Of a DNA stretch of 64,000 bases, positions 29,850 through 42,443 are shown one piece after another. The notes under the pieces were generated by a model. That model saw only the letters and a program-made list of their open reading frames with translations, had not been told where the DNA came from and searched no databases. The position numbers and the translations under genes are program-made. Each line of letters begins with the position of its first letter. Position 1 is the first letter of the stretch. Source of the stretch: Achatina immaculata. Its lineage: Eukaryota; Mollusca; Gastropoda; Stylommatophora; Achatinidae. The DNA is taken from contig CM019715.1 of the NCBI GenBank assembly GCA_009760885.1, positions 19,892,503-19,956,502 of the forward strand. Direction: 5' to 3'.

Positions 29850-31560
29850 AAAACATTAAACTATTGTTATGGAATATCTAATAAAGCATTGAACTAATGT
29901 TGAGAAATATTAATAATCTACAGATGGGAAATGTCGTTAATAAAAAAAAGCTGAACTATAGGTGGGGTAATTTGGTAGCAAAACTCTGAAAGCTAATGGG
30001 AAATATTGTTAATAAAATCTTTCAACTACAAATTCTGATTATGCTTGACAAAACGGCGAACAACATGTGGGAATTGCCTTTAATAAATCTTTGAAATATG
30101 GATGTAGAATTTGGCCAAAAAAAAACATTGAATCACTGACGGGGAATATCGTTAATAAAACTTAAAAACTGCTGGTGCAGAATATCAGTGATGCATTCAA
30201 GTTATTCATGGCAAGTCTCTAGTCACAACCTTGAAGATTCAAGTCCTTGTAAGCATCTTCAGGTCAAGTCAAATGTTTAAAAAATGACTGTTGTTTCCAG
30301 TTACCAGATTAATAGTACTTTTTATAGCATACACAAGGGGCTGCGAGTATGACAATTCGGGTATGGCAGTGATGTCTTAGGCATTAGTGATATAAATCCT
30401 TCAAATTGGTAGCCCTGTCTAATTCGCGCTCTGTTCTGTGAACACCTCTCTTGTCCTTGGCGCCATTACTCTGCCTAAAATAAACAGATTATTGTATAAT
30501 ATATAGGTGTCCACGAGGCAAAACTAAACAGACTGTAGGTTCAAATTACTATTAGATTTGTCCAACAATACATAGGAGAATGACGTCACTGAAGCGTGCG
30601 TCGTCATACTAATGCCGCTCTATGGTAAACCGATCTAGTCGACTAAACAAAACAAAACCAAAAAAAATGTGGCGAAGTGGTTAGTGCACTGGTCTCTCAA
30701 GGCGAAGGTCGGGGCTTCGAATCCGGCTGGGGGCACCCCAGTCACCCATCTGTAAAAATGGGTACCTGACTTCTTCTGGAGTTGGGGAAGGAAAGGCGGC
30801 CAGGCGTGATACTGACCATTCGCCCTCTAGTGTGCTGACAGGTCAAGGAAAATATGGGCACTAACACCATATCCCTATGTGCCTCTAAGGCATGACATGA
30901 TTAACTTTACTTTTTAAAAATCTTAAATAGTTGCAGATGAGTTGCTTTCTTCATCTTCGAGTCGAGCTGGAATCGAAATCGAGTAGTATCCAAGTAGGGT
31001 TTTTAAAGTGTCTGACTCGCACTCGAATCCGAGTCAGTCGACTCGAGTCTACAATATTGTAGAGTATCTTAATACATCAGTGAACTACAGATGTGGATTG
31101 TCGTTTATGAATCTATCAACTATAGAAGAGGAATGTTGGTACAAAATGATAAACGATTTCTAGGTCTCTGGTTCATAAATTCCTAAAATGTAGACAGGAA
31201 ATCTTGATATCAAAACCTTGAACTATAGGTGGGAAGTGCCGTTAATAAAACAGTGAACTAAACGTGCAGAATATCGTAACAAATCTGTGAACTACAAGTG
31301 AATAGTTTCCACAGAAGAGTCTTGAAAAACTGACGAGAAATGTACAAGATAACCTTGAATTATAGGTGGGGATTTTGTTAAGAAAAACAGAATTACAGTT
31401 GGGGAATGTCGCTAATAAAACATTGAACTACAAATGGAACATGTTGGTAATAGAACATTGAACTATACGAGTGAGATGTTAATAAAACACTGAATTACAG
31501 GTGGAGAATGTTGTTAACAAAATTAGGAACTGCAGGTGGGAAATGTTAACAAAAAGACAT
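29850..31560. repeat. Degenerate minisatellite with units near 38-40 bp, interrupted by SINE-A
   Basis: Variants of 'aataaaacattgaactacag' followed by 'gtggggaatgtcgtt' recur irregularly at 29850-30200 and 31080-31560. Units are diverged and of unequal length, so this is an old array. The middle (30200-31080) holds non-array sequence and the SINE-A copy. Confidence 0.65.
30669..30915 (+). mobile_element. SINE-A, full-length, plus strand
   Basis: Head 'tgtggcgaagtggttagtgc' (box A-like), then 'cgaaggtcggggcttcgaat' (box B with one extra C), body 'cacccatctgtaaaaatggg', 'ggcgtgatactgaccattc', and end 'aaggcatgacatgattaac'. It aligns throughout with the reverse complement of 22489-22749. Confidence 0.88.
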
Positions 31561-32390
31561 TCACCACACATACATGGACGTACGTACAATCATATAAATC
31601 TAAATTAATTTGAAAGGAAAAGATCGATTACATTTCAGTCGTATATAAAAAATGTGCAAATATAGCTATCATGCAGCTGAAGACTATCGCAATGCTCTCG
31701 CAAACGCTGAGAATTTTTAAACAAATATATATCAACAGGGAGACGAGAAGAATAATATATGTACATTATTCTATGAAGTACAAGTGAAGTATTATCAGAT
31801 TTCATGTATTATGCCTGGAATCTTCAGACTGCTAAGTTTTAATAGCTGTAACTGTAGCTGTAACTGTAGGTGTAACTGTGATCAGAGACTGGCATTCTCG
31901 CACTCCGGGCATTCCTATATATGCTCCGCTTTCCGTTCCAACACCAACACGTGCACCTGCTGATATAGCCAGTCACATACTGGTTGTGGGTAACGCACTA
32001 AACCACTTCTTTCGGAAAAATGTCCACCCCCACCCCTTTCGATCATCCTTCTGATGCGATTGTCATTCAACCCGATATCTTCCATAGGCAGCCTATCTAA
32101 GGTGGCTCTTGCAGTCTCCTCCTTGTCCTTTCTGTTCCCTGAATTGATGCCTCGCCTGCCAGGTTGTCCGCTTTCTCGCTGCCTCTGACGCACTATGATT
32201 ACTTAATTGCTGTCTTTCTAGAGGTAATGATTTGTCTCATTTTGTTGAAGGTTCATATGCGATTCTTAAATTCATAGTGATTGTATATCATTTGTCATTT
32301 TGCGACATTATAACGACCTCGTTATCATTCATGATGGTGGATCTTATGGAAATGAGTGTTTCTTATATCTTTATTAGGAAGTAACAAAAA
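31561..32390. other. No feature recognised
   Basis: A short 'taactgtagctg' repeat is at 31850-31880. An open frame at 32193-31915 (minus, 92 codons) rich in Arg and Gly has no recognisable domain. Confidence 0.35.
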
Positions 32391-32505
32391 GCCTTATAAT
32401 CATCTTTGGATACGAAATTTTTCATGTTTCAAAGTTCTTGACTTGAATAGTCAATATACCACGACTAGGAGAGTCAATATACCATGATTAGGATAGTCAA
32501 TATCT

Positions 32506-32922
32506 TACATCTTACAGCCTTCGAGTGCCGCTAAACATCACATAGGGCCCGCATGGTGATTCGCCAAGATTTCCTGTCTTCGCAGAGTTTTTCAATCTCA
32601 TCAAGGGATGTTATGCCCACTGAACTGGCCTCTCTTAACAATGTATTCGAACTCTTTTTCTTCGGCCTGTTGTGTTTCACTTGATAGCTTGTTTGGGGAT
32701 CCTCTGATTGTTTTTTCTCATCACATGTCCGCCATATGTCCACTTCCTTTTTCTGACCACCTATGAGACAGACAGAGTTTGCTCATCTGCACTGTTCTTG
32801 AATTCATCCCACTTTACACCATGTATTTTCCTTAGGCATTTGTTTTCAAAAGAGTTTAATTTTTTGGTCTATTTCTTTATTTGTTTTCCAGCTTTCACAT
32901 GTATAAATGAGGGTGGATATTA
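32506..32922 (-). mobile_element. L-D C-terminal fragment
   Basis: Minus strand: DIWRTCDEKKQSEDPQTSYQ and a D-E-I-E-K-L-C-E-D-R-K-S-W end, with a 'cttacagccttcgag'-type tail at the 3' side. Diverged from but clearly related to 36808-37247. Confidence 0.78.
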
Positions 32923-32944
32923 TGGTATATAGTCAATAAACTGA

Positions 32945-33807
32945 AAATATAATGAGGAATGTTAGAGAAGATGTAGACAAAGAATATTACGATGCCATAA
33001 CAATTCGAGGTTATCAGATACCAGAGATTAGGTATGCTTATGACACAGTATTACTGTCCACAACACAAAAAGGAATGGAAAAACTAATTATGTCAGTCCG
33101 TAAGAACAGTGAAGAGCAAAACCTCTATCTTAATGCGAATAAAACTAAATTGATGATAAATGAAAAAACAAATAAGGCAGCTGAAATATATATGAATGAG
33201 GAATAATTGGAAGAGGTGAAGAGTTTTGAATATCTTGGATCATTACTAAGTGATAATGGAGATACAATGAGGGAAATTAAAAGGAGGACATCTATCGCTC
33301 TTCAAAAAGTAAAAAAAAAACTAAATAAGCTGTAGAGAGGAACAGACAGAACTATAAATATAAGATTTTTAAGGGCATGCATCTTTCCCATTGCAAAATA
33401 TGCCTGTGAGACCTGGACATTTAGCGAAACAGCTGAGAAACACATAAATGCCTTTGAATGTAAATGCTAAAAAGAGTTCTTCAAATATCATGGACAAAAA
33501 AAAAAAGAACAAATATATTCAAACTGCAAGAGCTTAATAATGAAGAAGGTTGGCTAGTAAAGAGGATTAAAAGGAAAACTTAAATATTTTGGACATATTG
33601 AACGTCATGAGAATTTAGAGAAGAGCGTCTTGGAAGGGTACATCATTGGAAAAGGAAAGAGAGGAAGACCAAGACGAAGATGGCTGCAAGACATCGTTGA
33701 TGATCTGCAAATGGATGCATCAGCAGCAGGCCATCTTGTTCACAACCGAGAGGCCTACAGGAGTGCTGTTAGGGAGGCAAAGTTCCCCAAGGGACGTGCA
33801 AATGACT
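32945..33807 (+). mobile_element. L-A C-terminal copy
   Basis: MRNVREDVDKEYYDAITIRG, then RYAYDTVLLSTT (YADD changed to YAYD), YLNANKTKLMINEKT, then frameshifted C-terminal sequence ending in 'gactgactga'. Non-functional. Confidence 0.82.
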
Positions 33808-33870
33808 GACTGAGGATAGCCAATGCACCAACATGACCAATATCTCTAAGATAGTCAAAGATGGCGAAGA

Positions 33871-34590
33871 ATCTAGTTTTGCATTTACAGGAACATCAAC
33901 AAAAGTCTGATGTAATGTTTTTACGGAATTTAATACATTAGTTTAAAAGAGTTAAGGTTTATGGAAGAAGTACATGCAATGTGGAACAGCGTTAACAGGT
34001 TGTGATAACTAATGAACGCAGACGCAAGCTCTAGATCAACGTGACATACGAGTCGCAGTTTGATAGGTCAGATAAGCAGATCGATTCATCACTATAGTTT
34101 AAGCTACCTGTTTTTTCATTGCCGTGAATATATTCATATTTTCCTTCCATCTTTTTAAAACACTGCTTTTTTTTACAGCTAGAATAAAGTGTAAAGTAAT
34201 CAATCATTTTTTCCAGATGACTCATTCATGACCACATACACTCTTCTCTCTCTACAAATATGTGTAGTGGACCAAATGATATTTGTCTGTTACTACAGTT
34301 TTTGTTTTTATTTCAAACATACACTCATTCGTTACAACTACACTCTGACACAAACGTAGGAAAGATTTCTCATCTGAATCTATACTCTTACTCTCAATCG
34401 TTCATTCGTCTGTACTCTGTCCCACTCAGTCAGTCGTAATTAACTCATTTAGTGCTACATCACACATTGAATGAGCACCCCCCTCACACACTCACCTACT
34501 CAAATACTCACTCTCACAAACATTCATGTACCTAATTACTCATTACTATACATTATAGTTCGTTCAAACTACTAAACTATTTAACTGTGC
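33871..34590. other. No gene recognised
   Basis: AT-rich, gradually passing into 'actcattc' phrases from about 34320 that foreshadow the 40-bp array to the right. Confidence 0.4.
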
Positions 34591-35990
34591 ACTCATTCAT
34601 ACATACACTATCCTACTCAGCTGGGCTGTCACTCATTCATAGATACACTATCCTACTCAACTGAACTGTCACTCATTTATAAATACACTATCCTACTCAG
34701 CTGGGCTGTCACTCATTCATAGATAGACTATCCTACTCAGCTGGGCTGTCACTCATTCATAAATACACTAACCTACTCAGCTGGGCTGTCACTCATTCAT
34801 ATATACACTATCCTACTCAGCTAGGCTGTCACTCATTCATATATACACTATCCTACTCAGCTAGTCTGTCACTCATTCATACATACACTATCCTACTCAG
34901 CTGGGCTGTCACTCATTCATAGATACACTATCCTACTCAACTGAACTGTCACTCATTTATAAATACACTATCCTACTCAGCTGGGCTGTCACTCATTCAT
35001 AGATAGACTATCCTACTCAGCTGGGCTGTCACTCATTCATAAATACACTAACCTACTCAGCTGGGCTGTCACTCATTCATATATACACTATCCTACTCAG
35101 CTAGGCTGTCACTCATTCATATATACACTATCCTACTCAGCTAGTCTGTCACTCATTCATATATACACTAACCTACTCAGCTGGGCTGTCACTCATTCAT
35201 ATATACACTATCCTACTCAGCTGGGCTGTCACTCATTCATATATACACTATCCTACTCAGCTGGGCTGTCACTCATTCATAGATACATTATCCTACTCAG
35301 CTGGGCTGTCACTCATTCACAGATACACTATCCTACTCAGCTGGGCTGTCACTCATTCATAGATAGACTATCCTACTCAGCTGGGCTGTCACTCATTCAT
35401 AAATACACTAACCTACTCAGCTGGGCTGTCACTCATTCATATATATATACTATCCTACTCAGCTGGGCTGTCACTCATTCATATATACACTATCCTACTC
35501 AGCTGGGCTGTCACTCATTCATATATACACTAACCTACTCAGCTGGGCTGTCACTCATTCATAGATACATTATCCTACTCAGCTAGGCTGTCACTCATTC
35601 ATAAATACACTAACCTACTCAGCTAGGCTGTCACTCATTCACAGATACACTGACCTACTCAGCTGGGCTGTCACTCATTCATAGATACACTATCCTACTC
35701 AGCTGAGCGGGCACTCATTCATACATACATTAACCTACTCAGCTGGGCTGTCACTCATTCATAAATACACTAACCTACTCAGCTGGGCTGTCACTCATTC
35801 ATAGATACACTAACTTACTCAGCTGGGCTGTCACTCATTCATAGATACACTAACCTTCTCAGCTGGGCTGTCACTCATTCATAAATACACTAACCTATTC
35901 AGCTGGGCTGTCACTCATTCATAAATACACTAACCTACTCAGCTGGGCTGTCACTCATTCATAAATACATTAACCTATCCAGTCACATAC
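34591..35990. repeat. Satellite array, 40-bp unit, about 34 copies, with 280-bp higher-order repeat
   Basis: Unit: actcattcatagatacacta then tcctactcagctgggctgtc. Copies differ at a few positions (a/t/c/g after 'cat', t/a before 'cctactc'). The seven-unit block 34601-34880 is repeated at 34881-35160 with no difference that I can see, including its unique variants (ctgaactgtc, ctagtctgtc). One unit near 35441 has a 2-bp (at) expansion. Confidence 0.95.
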
Positions 35991-36807
35991 TCATTTATAT
36001 ATCTACTCAGGCATTCATCTGACACTGAACCACTTACTGATTACACAAGAGAAAACACATTGACCTTACTCATTCAGCTGCATGAAAAAAGCGTTCACTT
36101 ACCTTTTCTAATCCGGTACTAACTATGACATGCTATTTGTAAATTTTTAAAAAATATGTATTTATGAACTGTCTGCAGTTATTACACAAACTCTTGTCTT
36201 TTCCAACTCCACATAAACTATGAACAAGAAAATTCACTGAAGATTTACCCTTTCAGTTAACAAGAAGTTTCTTTAAAAAAAAACTCAGATAAATACCCAA
36301 GTTTACAAAGAAAAATGAACAGCTGTGATTTACTTTGCTAAAGCTGAGATCTTTATGCAGCGAGCTGAAAACAAGCCCACAAATAACGCTGAGCGTTGAC
36401 TGCAAACAGGTCTAAAAGCAAAATGTACATCCGTGTAACCTAAACCCCACGGATACATAAACTCATAAACCGGACCCCACCTCCGCGTCTGTGCTTTCTT
36501 TCAGGTTTGTATCCTAGAAGTACGACCTTTAACCCGTCAACCTGGGGAACACGAGGAACGTGGCGATGTCAAGTGGTATGTGGGATTCCCGTCTGCAGTT
36601 ACAGCTAACATTGTCTGTGTTCCTCTGAAACATCTTCGTAATTAGTTAATCTGACAAGGATATCCAAAATTCGACCCAAGAATGGCAGGGTGTGAAAGAA
36701 TACAAATAATTTAAACATAACATACTTCTACTTTGTATATACATTACCATAAAATCTACACGTATAAGGAGGGGCGGTATTAGCAAACACATTTCGAGGA
36801 TCAATCT
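35991..36807. other. No feature recognised
   Basis: Mixed composition, with no coding or repeat match. Borders the 40-bp array on the left and an L-D fragment on the right. Confidence 0.4.
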
Positions 36808-37247
36808 TATGTCTTATATCCTTCCCGTGCCGTTAAACGTCACATAGGGCTCGCAAAGTAGTTCGCCAATTTTTCCTATCTTCGGTGAGTCTTTCAACCT
36901 CATCAAGGGATTTTATGCCTGTTAATTTGGCCTCTCTTAACAATGTCCTCTTCAGAGTTTCACGCGGTTTGCCTCTTTTTCTTTGGCCTGCTGTGTTCCA
37001 TTTTATAGCTTGTTTTGGGATTCTTTGACTGTTTCTTCTCATCATGTGACAGACATATGTCCATCTCCTTTTCCTGATCACCCATGAAACTGGTTGTTGT
37101 TCAGTCATCTGTCTTATCTCTGTATTGTTCTTGAATTCGTTCCACTTGATGCCGAGTATTTTCCTTAGGCATTTGTTTTCAAAAGAGTCTAATTTCTTTT
37201 CTATTTCTTTAGTTGTTTTACAGCTTTCATATGCATAAATGAGGGTG
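36808..37247 (-). mobile_element. L-D C-terminal fragment, relatively well preserved
   Basis: Open over 37108-36833: MTEQQPVSWVIRKRRWTYVC, MMRRNSQRIPKQAIKWN, GKPRETLKRTLLREAKLTGI and D-E-V-E-R-L-T-E-D-R-K-N-W. The 3' end has 'ggaaggatataagac'. 5'-truncated at about 37247. Confidence 0.85.
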
Positions 37248-39235
37248 GATAATACTCGAGAATCAATACAGGGCCCTTTTCTATGTTCGTGTTAATATTT
37301 AACGAAATTTTATCACTTAAAGATTTCTGTGTAATAATCACGGTCATTATATCGATAGTATTACCAATGTTAATATTTTGAACTAGTAATTCAGTCCAGC
37401 TAATGCAGTTACCCACAGGCGATGAACTAACATGTAAATACAATATAACTCTCAGGCTTATTCGGACTGCCGCCCATTTCACCTAGGCCACATCTTCAAC
37501 CCCCCCCCCCCCCCCCCATGTACAACTCGTACAATGTTCTATTAACTAGGATATCCAAAATTGAACTAAAAACTTCAGCTAGCAAACCAGTTTATTTAAC
37601 AATATGAAGGAGTACGTTTATAACTCACCTACTGCATTATTTTCTCAACTTTTAATGTGATGAACGAGTTTCATGTATGGACACAAGCTTCTCAATATCA
37701 CGTTGGAAAGTCTTAAAAAGGAAGATATTACTGCCCCCGTCGGTCCTTTTTCCCCCTCAACGTTCCCCCTTCCCCGCCCCCTTTCTTCCATTGCCTCCCT
37801 ACTGACCCTTTTTTTCTCCTCTTCCAGGAGGGTCCTTTCCAAAGACCACAGAGGGATTTTATCGCCTACTTTGGGAAACACTGCTATAACTTTTACAACT
37901 TTCAGTGGTGTTGTTGACTATACGGGTTGGCTTGAATTGACATGTACAATTGAAAGCCACCAACCATTCGAATAAGGCCAACCTCATCTTCGTGCTGCCT
38001 GTGACTAGCGAGTCAGTTGCCGTCACTCAGACAGAGAGACAGACGGAGACAGACAGATACAGACAGAGAGACAGACAGAGACAGACAGAGAGACAGACAG
38101 AGACAGACAGAGAGATAGACAGAACAGGAACACACTCAACTTTATATATTAAATTCACATTTTATGTAAATAATTCGTTTTCGTGAACGAAATATCGCAA
38201 TTCGTACATATATAAACAATCACAGTTTAAAATATTTATATAAAAGAATATTTATTTTCAAAAAAGTCTAATTTTTTTGTCTATTTCTTTAGTTTTTTTC
38301 CAGCTTTCACATGCATAAATTATTCACTGAGAATATTGCCAAGTTGTTAAGTCTTTTTTTTGCAGCACTGTTGATCTCATATAAGTTCTTATTAATGTGA
38401 ATTTAGAAAAATACTCCTTTTATACTAGATGCGCCGTGACAGGAGTGGTCAGCGATATGGAAATAGCAATATGTAGATTTGAAAATGCGGTAGCTCTGTC
38501 ATTTGTCTCGAGAAACCAATAATTTTTTTAGTTCTCCGTGATATGACATATGAAGAATCTGATTCAGCGCTTCCGTTGTCAAAAGTAACATCTTACTATC
38601 AAAATATGTTAATGTGGTGGAATGTACAGTTTCATTTTCCTCGCTGAGTTGTTGGATCTCTGTCAGATGGAAGTAGATGGGGATGTATGGTTCAGTTAAA
38701 AAAAAAGAATAAGGAAAGTGGGCAGACAGATGAACGGCGGAAAGCAAGACGAGCACATACAAATGAAGAACATAACACACACATACATATATATATATAT
38801 GAAATAGTTCTTCAATTCGTTCAACTACATATAAAGTTCACTGACTGTGTTCAGAACATAAAACATTCTATACTTAATGCATTTTATTGATCGGAATCGG
38901 AAGAGGTCTGAGATTATTCAGACGTCTGGTATTTGAAAACTTTCCGTTTCATTGAAAATCCACAGAAAACTCTTTCGCCCTAAAACTTTGTCGCAGCAAG
39001 TATTTCTATATCAGCAAACCAGTTGAAATGTCTTTCAGACAGAGCTGCAGAAAGATCAACCATAGCACTCGGAAGCTCTTTCTAACCAAATTTAACTGGC
39101 ACAAAACTCATATTTAGATTCACTCTTAGCCATGTCACTCTGCAAGCTGTACATTTATAGGACACTGAAACTACGCCATATTCCATGAGTGGTCAGAACA
39201 TGTGGTCGCCACGCAAAGATATATTAGAATAAAAG
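37248..39235. other. No gene; microsatellites and a tiny L-D scrap
   Basis: A C17 run is at about 37501, an (agac)n/(agag)n tract at 38028-38120, and (ta)n near 38786-38800. At 38258-38321 a 64-bp L-D piece (minus) matches 'gtctatttctttagtt' and 'ccagctttcacatgcataaa'. No other feature was seen. Confidence 0.55.
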
Positions 39236-39975
39236 AAGGTAAACTACATGGGTGATGTGAGAGGTAAACTACATGGGTAAGGTGAGAGGTAAACTACATG
39301 GGTGAGGTGAGAGGTAAACTACATGGGTGAGGTGAGAGGTAAACTACATGGGTGAGGTGAGAGGTAAACTACATGGGTGAGGTGAGTACATAGGTGAGGT
39401 GAGAGGTAAACTACATGGGTGAGGTGAGAGTACATAGGTGAGGTGAGATGTAAACTACATGGGTGAGATGAGAGGTAAACTACATGGGTGAGGTGAGAGG
39501 TAAATTACATAGGTAAGGTGAGAGGTAAACTACATAGGTGAGGTGAGAGGTAAACTATATGGGTGAGGTGAGAGGTAAATTACATAGGTGAGGTGAGAGG
39601 TAAACTACATAGGTGAGGTGAGAGGTAAACTACATAGGTGAGGTGAGAGGTAAACTACATAGGTGAGGTGAGAGGTGAATTACATAGGTGAGGTGAGAGG
39701 TAAACTACATAGGTGAGGTGAGAGGTGAATTACATAGGTAAGGTGAGAGGTAAACTAAATGGGTGAGGTGAGAGGTAAACTACATGGGTGAGGTGAGAGG
39801 TAAACTACATGGGTGAGGTGAGAGGTAAACTACATAGGTGAGGTGAGAGGTAAACTACATAGGTGAGGTGAGAGGTAAACTACATGAGTGAGGTGAGAGG
39901 TAAACTACATAGGTGAGGTGAGAGGTAAACTACATAGGTGAAGTGAGAGATATACTACATAGGTGAGGTGATAGG
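39236..39975. repeat. Minisatellite, 25-bp unit, about 29 copies
   Basis: Unit: gaggtaaactacatgggtga+ggtga. Main variation is gggtg/aggtg and c/t in 'aaactac'. A few units are shortened near 39380-39430. G-rich on the plus strand. Confidence 0.95.
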
Positions 39976-40139
39976 AGGGGAAATGTACACAAACTCACGC
40001 AGTTATTTTTTTCACACATTTTTTAAACACGTGACTGAACAGCACATAGCAGATACCTTCATTCGCGCGCCACACAGTATCGAATCCTTCACAAGGTGAC
40101 GATTTGTGTCCATTTCTTCATCATAGAATCGGTCTAAAT

Positions 40140-40373
40140 CTGGCATGCTGTACATGTATCGTGCAACCTCAAACGTAGTACAAGTCATTGTCTTGTATCT
40201 TTACGCATACACGTGCACCCTCAAAAGTAGTACAAGTCATTTTCTTGTATCTTTATGAATACATGTGCATCTGCAAATGCACAACAAGTCTCTTTTTTAT
40301 CTTTACACATACACGTATACTTTCAAAAGCACTGCAAACCTCTCTTTTTTAAAATCTGTACACATATACCTAC
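40140..40373. repeat. Degenerate array, about 52-bp unit, interrupted by L-A and SINE-B
   Basis: Variants of 'tcttgtatctttacgcatac' with 'acgtgcaccctcaaaagtag' recur about four times. A further unit lies at 41405-41460 on the far side of an L-A and SINE-B pair, so those inserted into the array. Confidence 0.7.
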
Positions 40374-41162
40374 AGAGATTAGATATGCTGATGACACAGT
40401 ATTACTGTCCACAACATAAAAAGGAATGGAAAAACTAATTATGTCAGTCCGTAAGAATAGTGGAGAGCAAAACTTCTATCTTAATGCAAAGAAAACTAAA
40501 TTGATGACAACTGACAAAACAAATAAGGCAGCTGATATATGTATCAATGAGGAAAACTGAAAGAAGTGGAGAGTTTTGAATATCTTGGATCACTGCTAAC
40601 TAATTATGGAGATACAATGAGGGAAATTAAAAAGAGGACATCTATCGCTCCCCAGAAAGTAAAACAACTAAAGAATCTGTGGAGAGGAACAGACAGAACT
40701 ACAAAAATAAGATTTTTAAGCTCATGCATCTTTCCCATCGCAACATATGCCTGTGAGACCTGGACACTTAACAAAACAGCTGAGAAACACATAAATGCCT
40801 TTGAATGTAAATGCTACAGAAGAGTTCTTCAAATATTATGGACACAAAAAGAACAAATATATCCATACTACAAGAACTTAATATTGAAGAAGGTTGGCTA
40901 GTAAAGAGAATTAAATAGAGAAAACTAAAATATTTTGGACACATTAAACGTCATGATAATCTAAAGAAAACCGTCTTGGAAGGGTACATCATGGGAAAAA
41001 GAAAGAGTGGAAGACCAAGACGAAGATGGCTGCAAGACATCGTTGATGATCTGCAAATTGATGCATCAGCAGCAGGCCATCTTGCTCTCAACCGAGAGGC
41101 CTACAGGAGTTCTGTTAGGGAGGCAAAGTTCCGCAAGGGACATGCAAAGGAATGAATGAATG
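40374..41162 (+). mobile_element. L-A C-terminal copy
   Basis: Starts just before RYADDTVLLST (40379-40410, catalytic YADD kept), then YLGSLLTNYGDTMREIKKRT, ETWTLNKTAEKHINAFECKC and the terminal KRK..RRWLQDIVDDL; (gaat)n tail at 41149-41162. Two frame breaks (about 40556 and 40855). Confidence 0.85.
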
Positions 41163-41166
41163 AAAT

Positions 41167-41392
41167 GTATGCAGGAAACTCTTTACTGTAGAGAGCGAAA
41201 CATTAACACAAGTGTTTCGGCCCTACTAAACTCCTGACACTCTAAGGGAGGTGGGGTCATGACTCCCAGAGGTCTTGTGAGTAGTTGCTTTTTGTTTTTT
41301 CGTTCTGGAATTGAACCCGTGATCTTCCAGTTGGCACTGCACTTTTAAATGCGTCTTTAGATATTTAGCTACGGAAGACTGTGGTTGTGACA
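41167..41392 (-). mobile_element. SINE-B copy 2
   Basis: Reverse complement of 15307-15574 in all main blocks; box B reads gggttcaattcc with one change (plus-strand 'ggaattgaacccgtgatctt'). It directly follows the L-A tail, so it probably inserted at or beside that tail. Confidence 0.78.
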
Positions 41393-41884
41393 AACGAAAT
41401 TATTTATGCACCCTGAAATGTTCTGAAGTCTCTTTCTTGTATCTTTACACATACACAAAACATGTAAAGAAAATCACGAGAGCTAGATATGTCTTTTATA
41501 TTCAGTGTTATGAAACATCGTTCACTAGTGTAGCAGCAATAGAGCGGAGAGGCTAACGTACAGCTAAACTGGAGCATCCAGCCAAACAGTTTCTGCATAC
41601 AAAGTGTAAAGCATTTTGTGGGTTCAGTGGGTATGATAGATGCTGAGGATTTCATCGTAGTTTCGGCAAAATTAGGATCAGCCACGTGTGAAGATGCTAT
41701 TGTGTTAATTCAAGCTTTTAACCAGTGTTACCATATTTATCTTTTTATATCTTATTACATCCCAACTCATCGTTTTATTACATTTAAATAATAATTTAAG
41801 TACATTTAAGTTAAATTATGTTATAAGGAGAGTCATAAACAGAGGAAATATAGTCTATTGCTCTTACTACAGTGCTCTGTATTA

Positions 41885-42110
41885 CTGACCTACAGATATA
41901 ATACAGGCATGTGAATTATTTATAGATTTATGGAAGCATGCGAGTTGTTATTGGTTACAGATATAATACTAGTATGTGAATTGTTATTGGTTACAGATAT
42001 AATACTAGTATGTGAATTGTTATTGGCTACATATATGGTACTAGAATGTGCATTGTTTACTGGCTGCAGATAAGATACATACTTGTGAACTGTAAGTAGA
42101 ATATACCTGT
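41885..42110. repeat. Small degenerate array, about 39-bp unit, five copies
   Basis: 'cagatataatactagtatgt' followed by 'gaattgttattggtta' repeats with decay at both ends. Confidence 0.75.
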
Positions 42111-42443
42111 GAACAGCCTTTCAAAAGGAGTGAATTCGTCCACTAACTCTGATTCTAATGATATTAGCATATCTTAGAATCACACGATCTTTCAATAGTA
42201 GCATGTTTTTCCCCGTTAGATTTTATAAATAAACACAAGAACCAGGTCAGCTATAGCTTACATTTTCAAACATCTAATACATATTCTCGTTACTCTTTGG
42301 GATGTATAGATATTTGTAGGGATATACAGAATAGTCTTACTGTATTGGTCAAAATTCGAATACTAAAATTTCGAGTACTCTCACACACGCATTATTTCAG
42401 GAAGTTTTTTAAAATAAATAGGAAACAATGAGGCTTTTGTACA

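Larger units (their letters stand above)
32391..33870 (+). repeat. Second copy of the 23-bp minisatellite element, split by two LINEs
   Basis: Head and first units at 32391-32505 match 12747-12860. A remnant 'atatagtcaat' lies at 32925-32938, and 'gatagccaatgcaccaac .. aagatagtcaaag' at 33814-33863. Between these are an L-D piece and an L-A piece, so LINEs inserted into the array. Confidence 0.65.

Noticed and set aside
31915..32193. Arg/Gly-rich 92-codon ORF as a gene
   Set aside because: No domain, splice support or conservation visible.
34591..35990. CRISPR-like array
   Set aside because: Units are head-to-tail without unique spacers, no cas genes, and the context is eukaryotic. The same holds for the other arrays.
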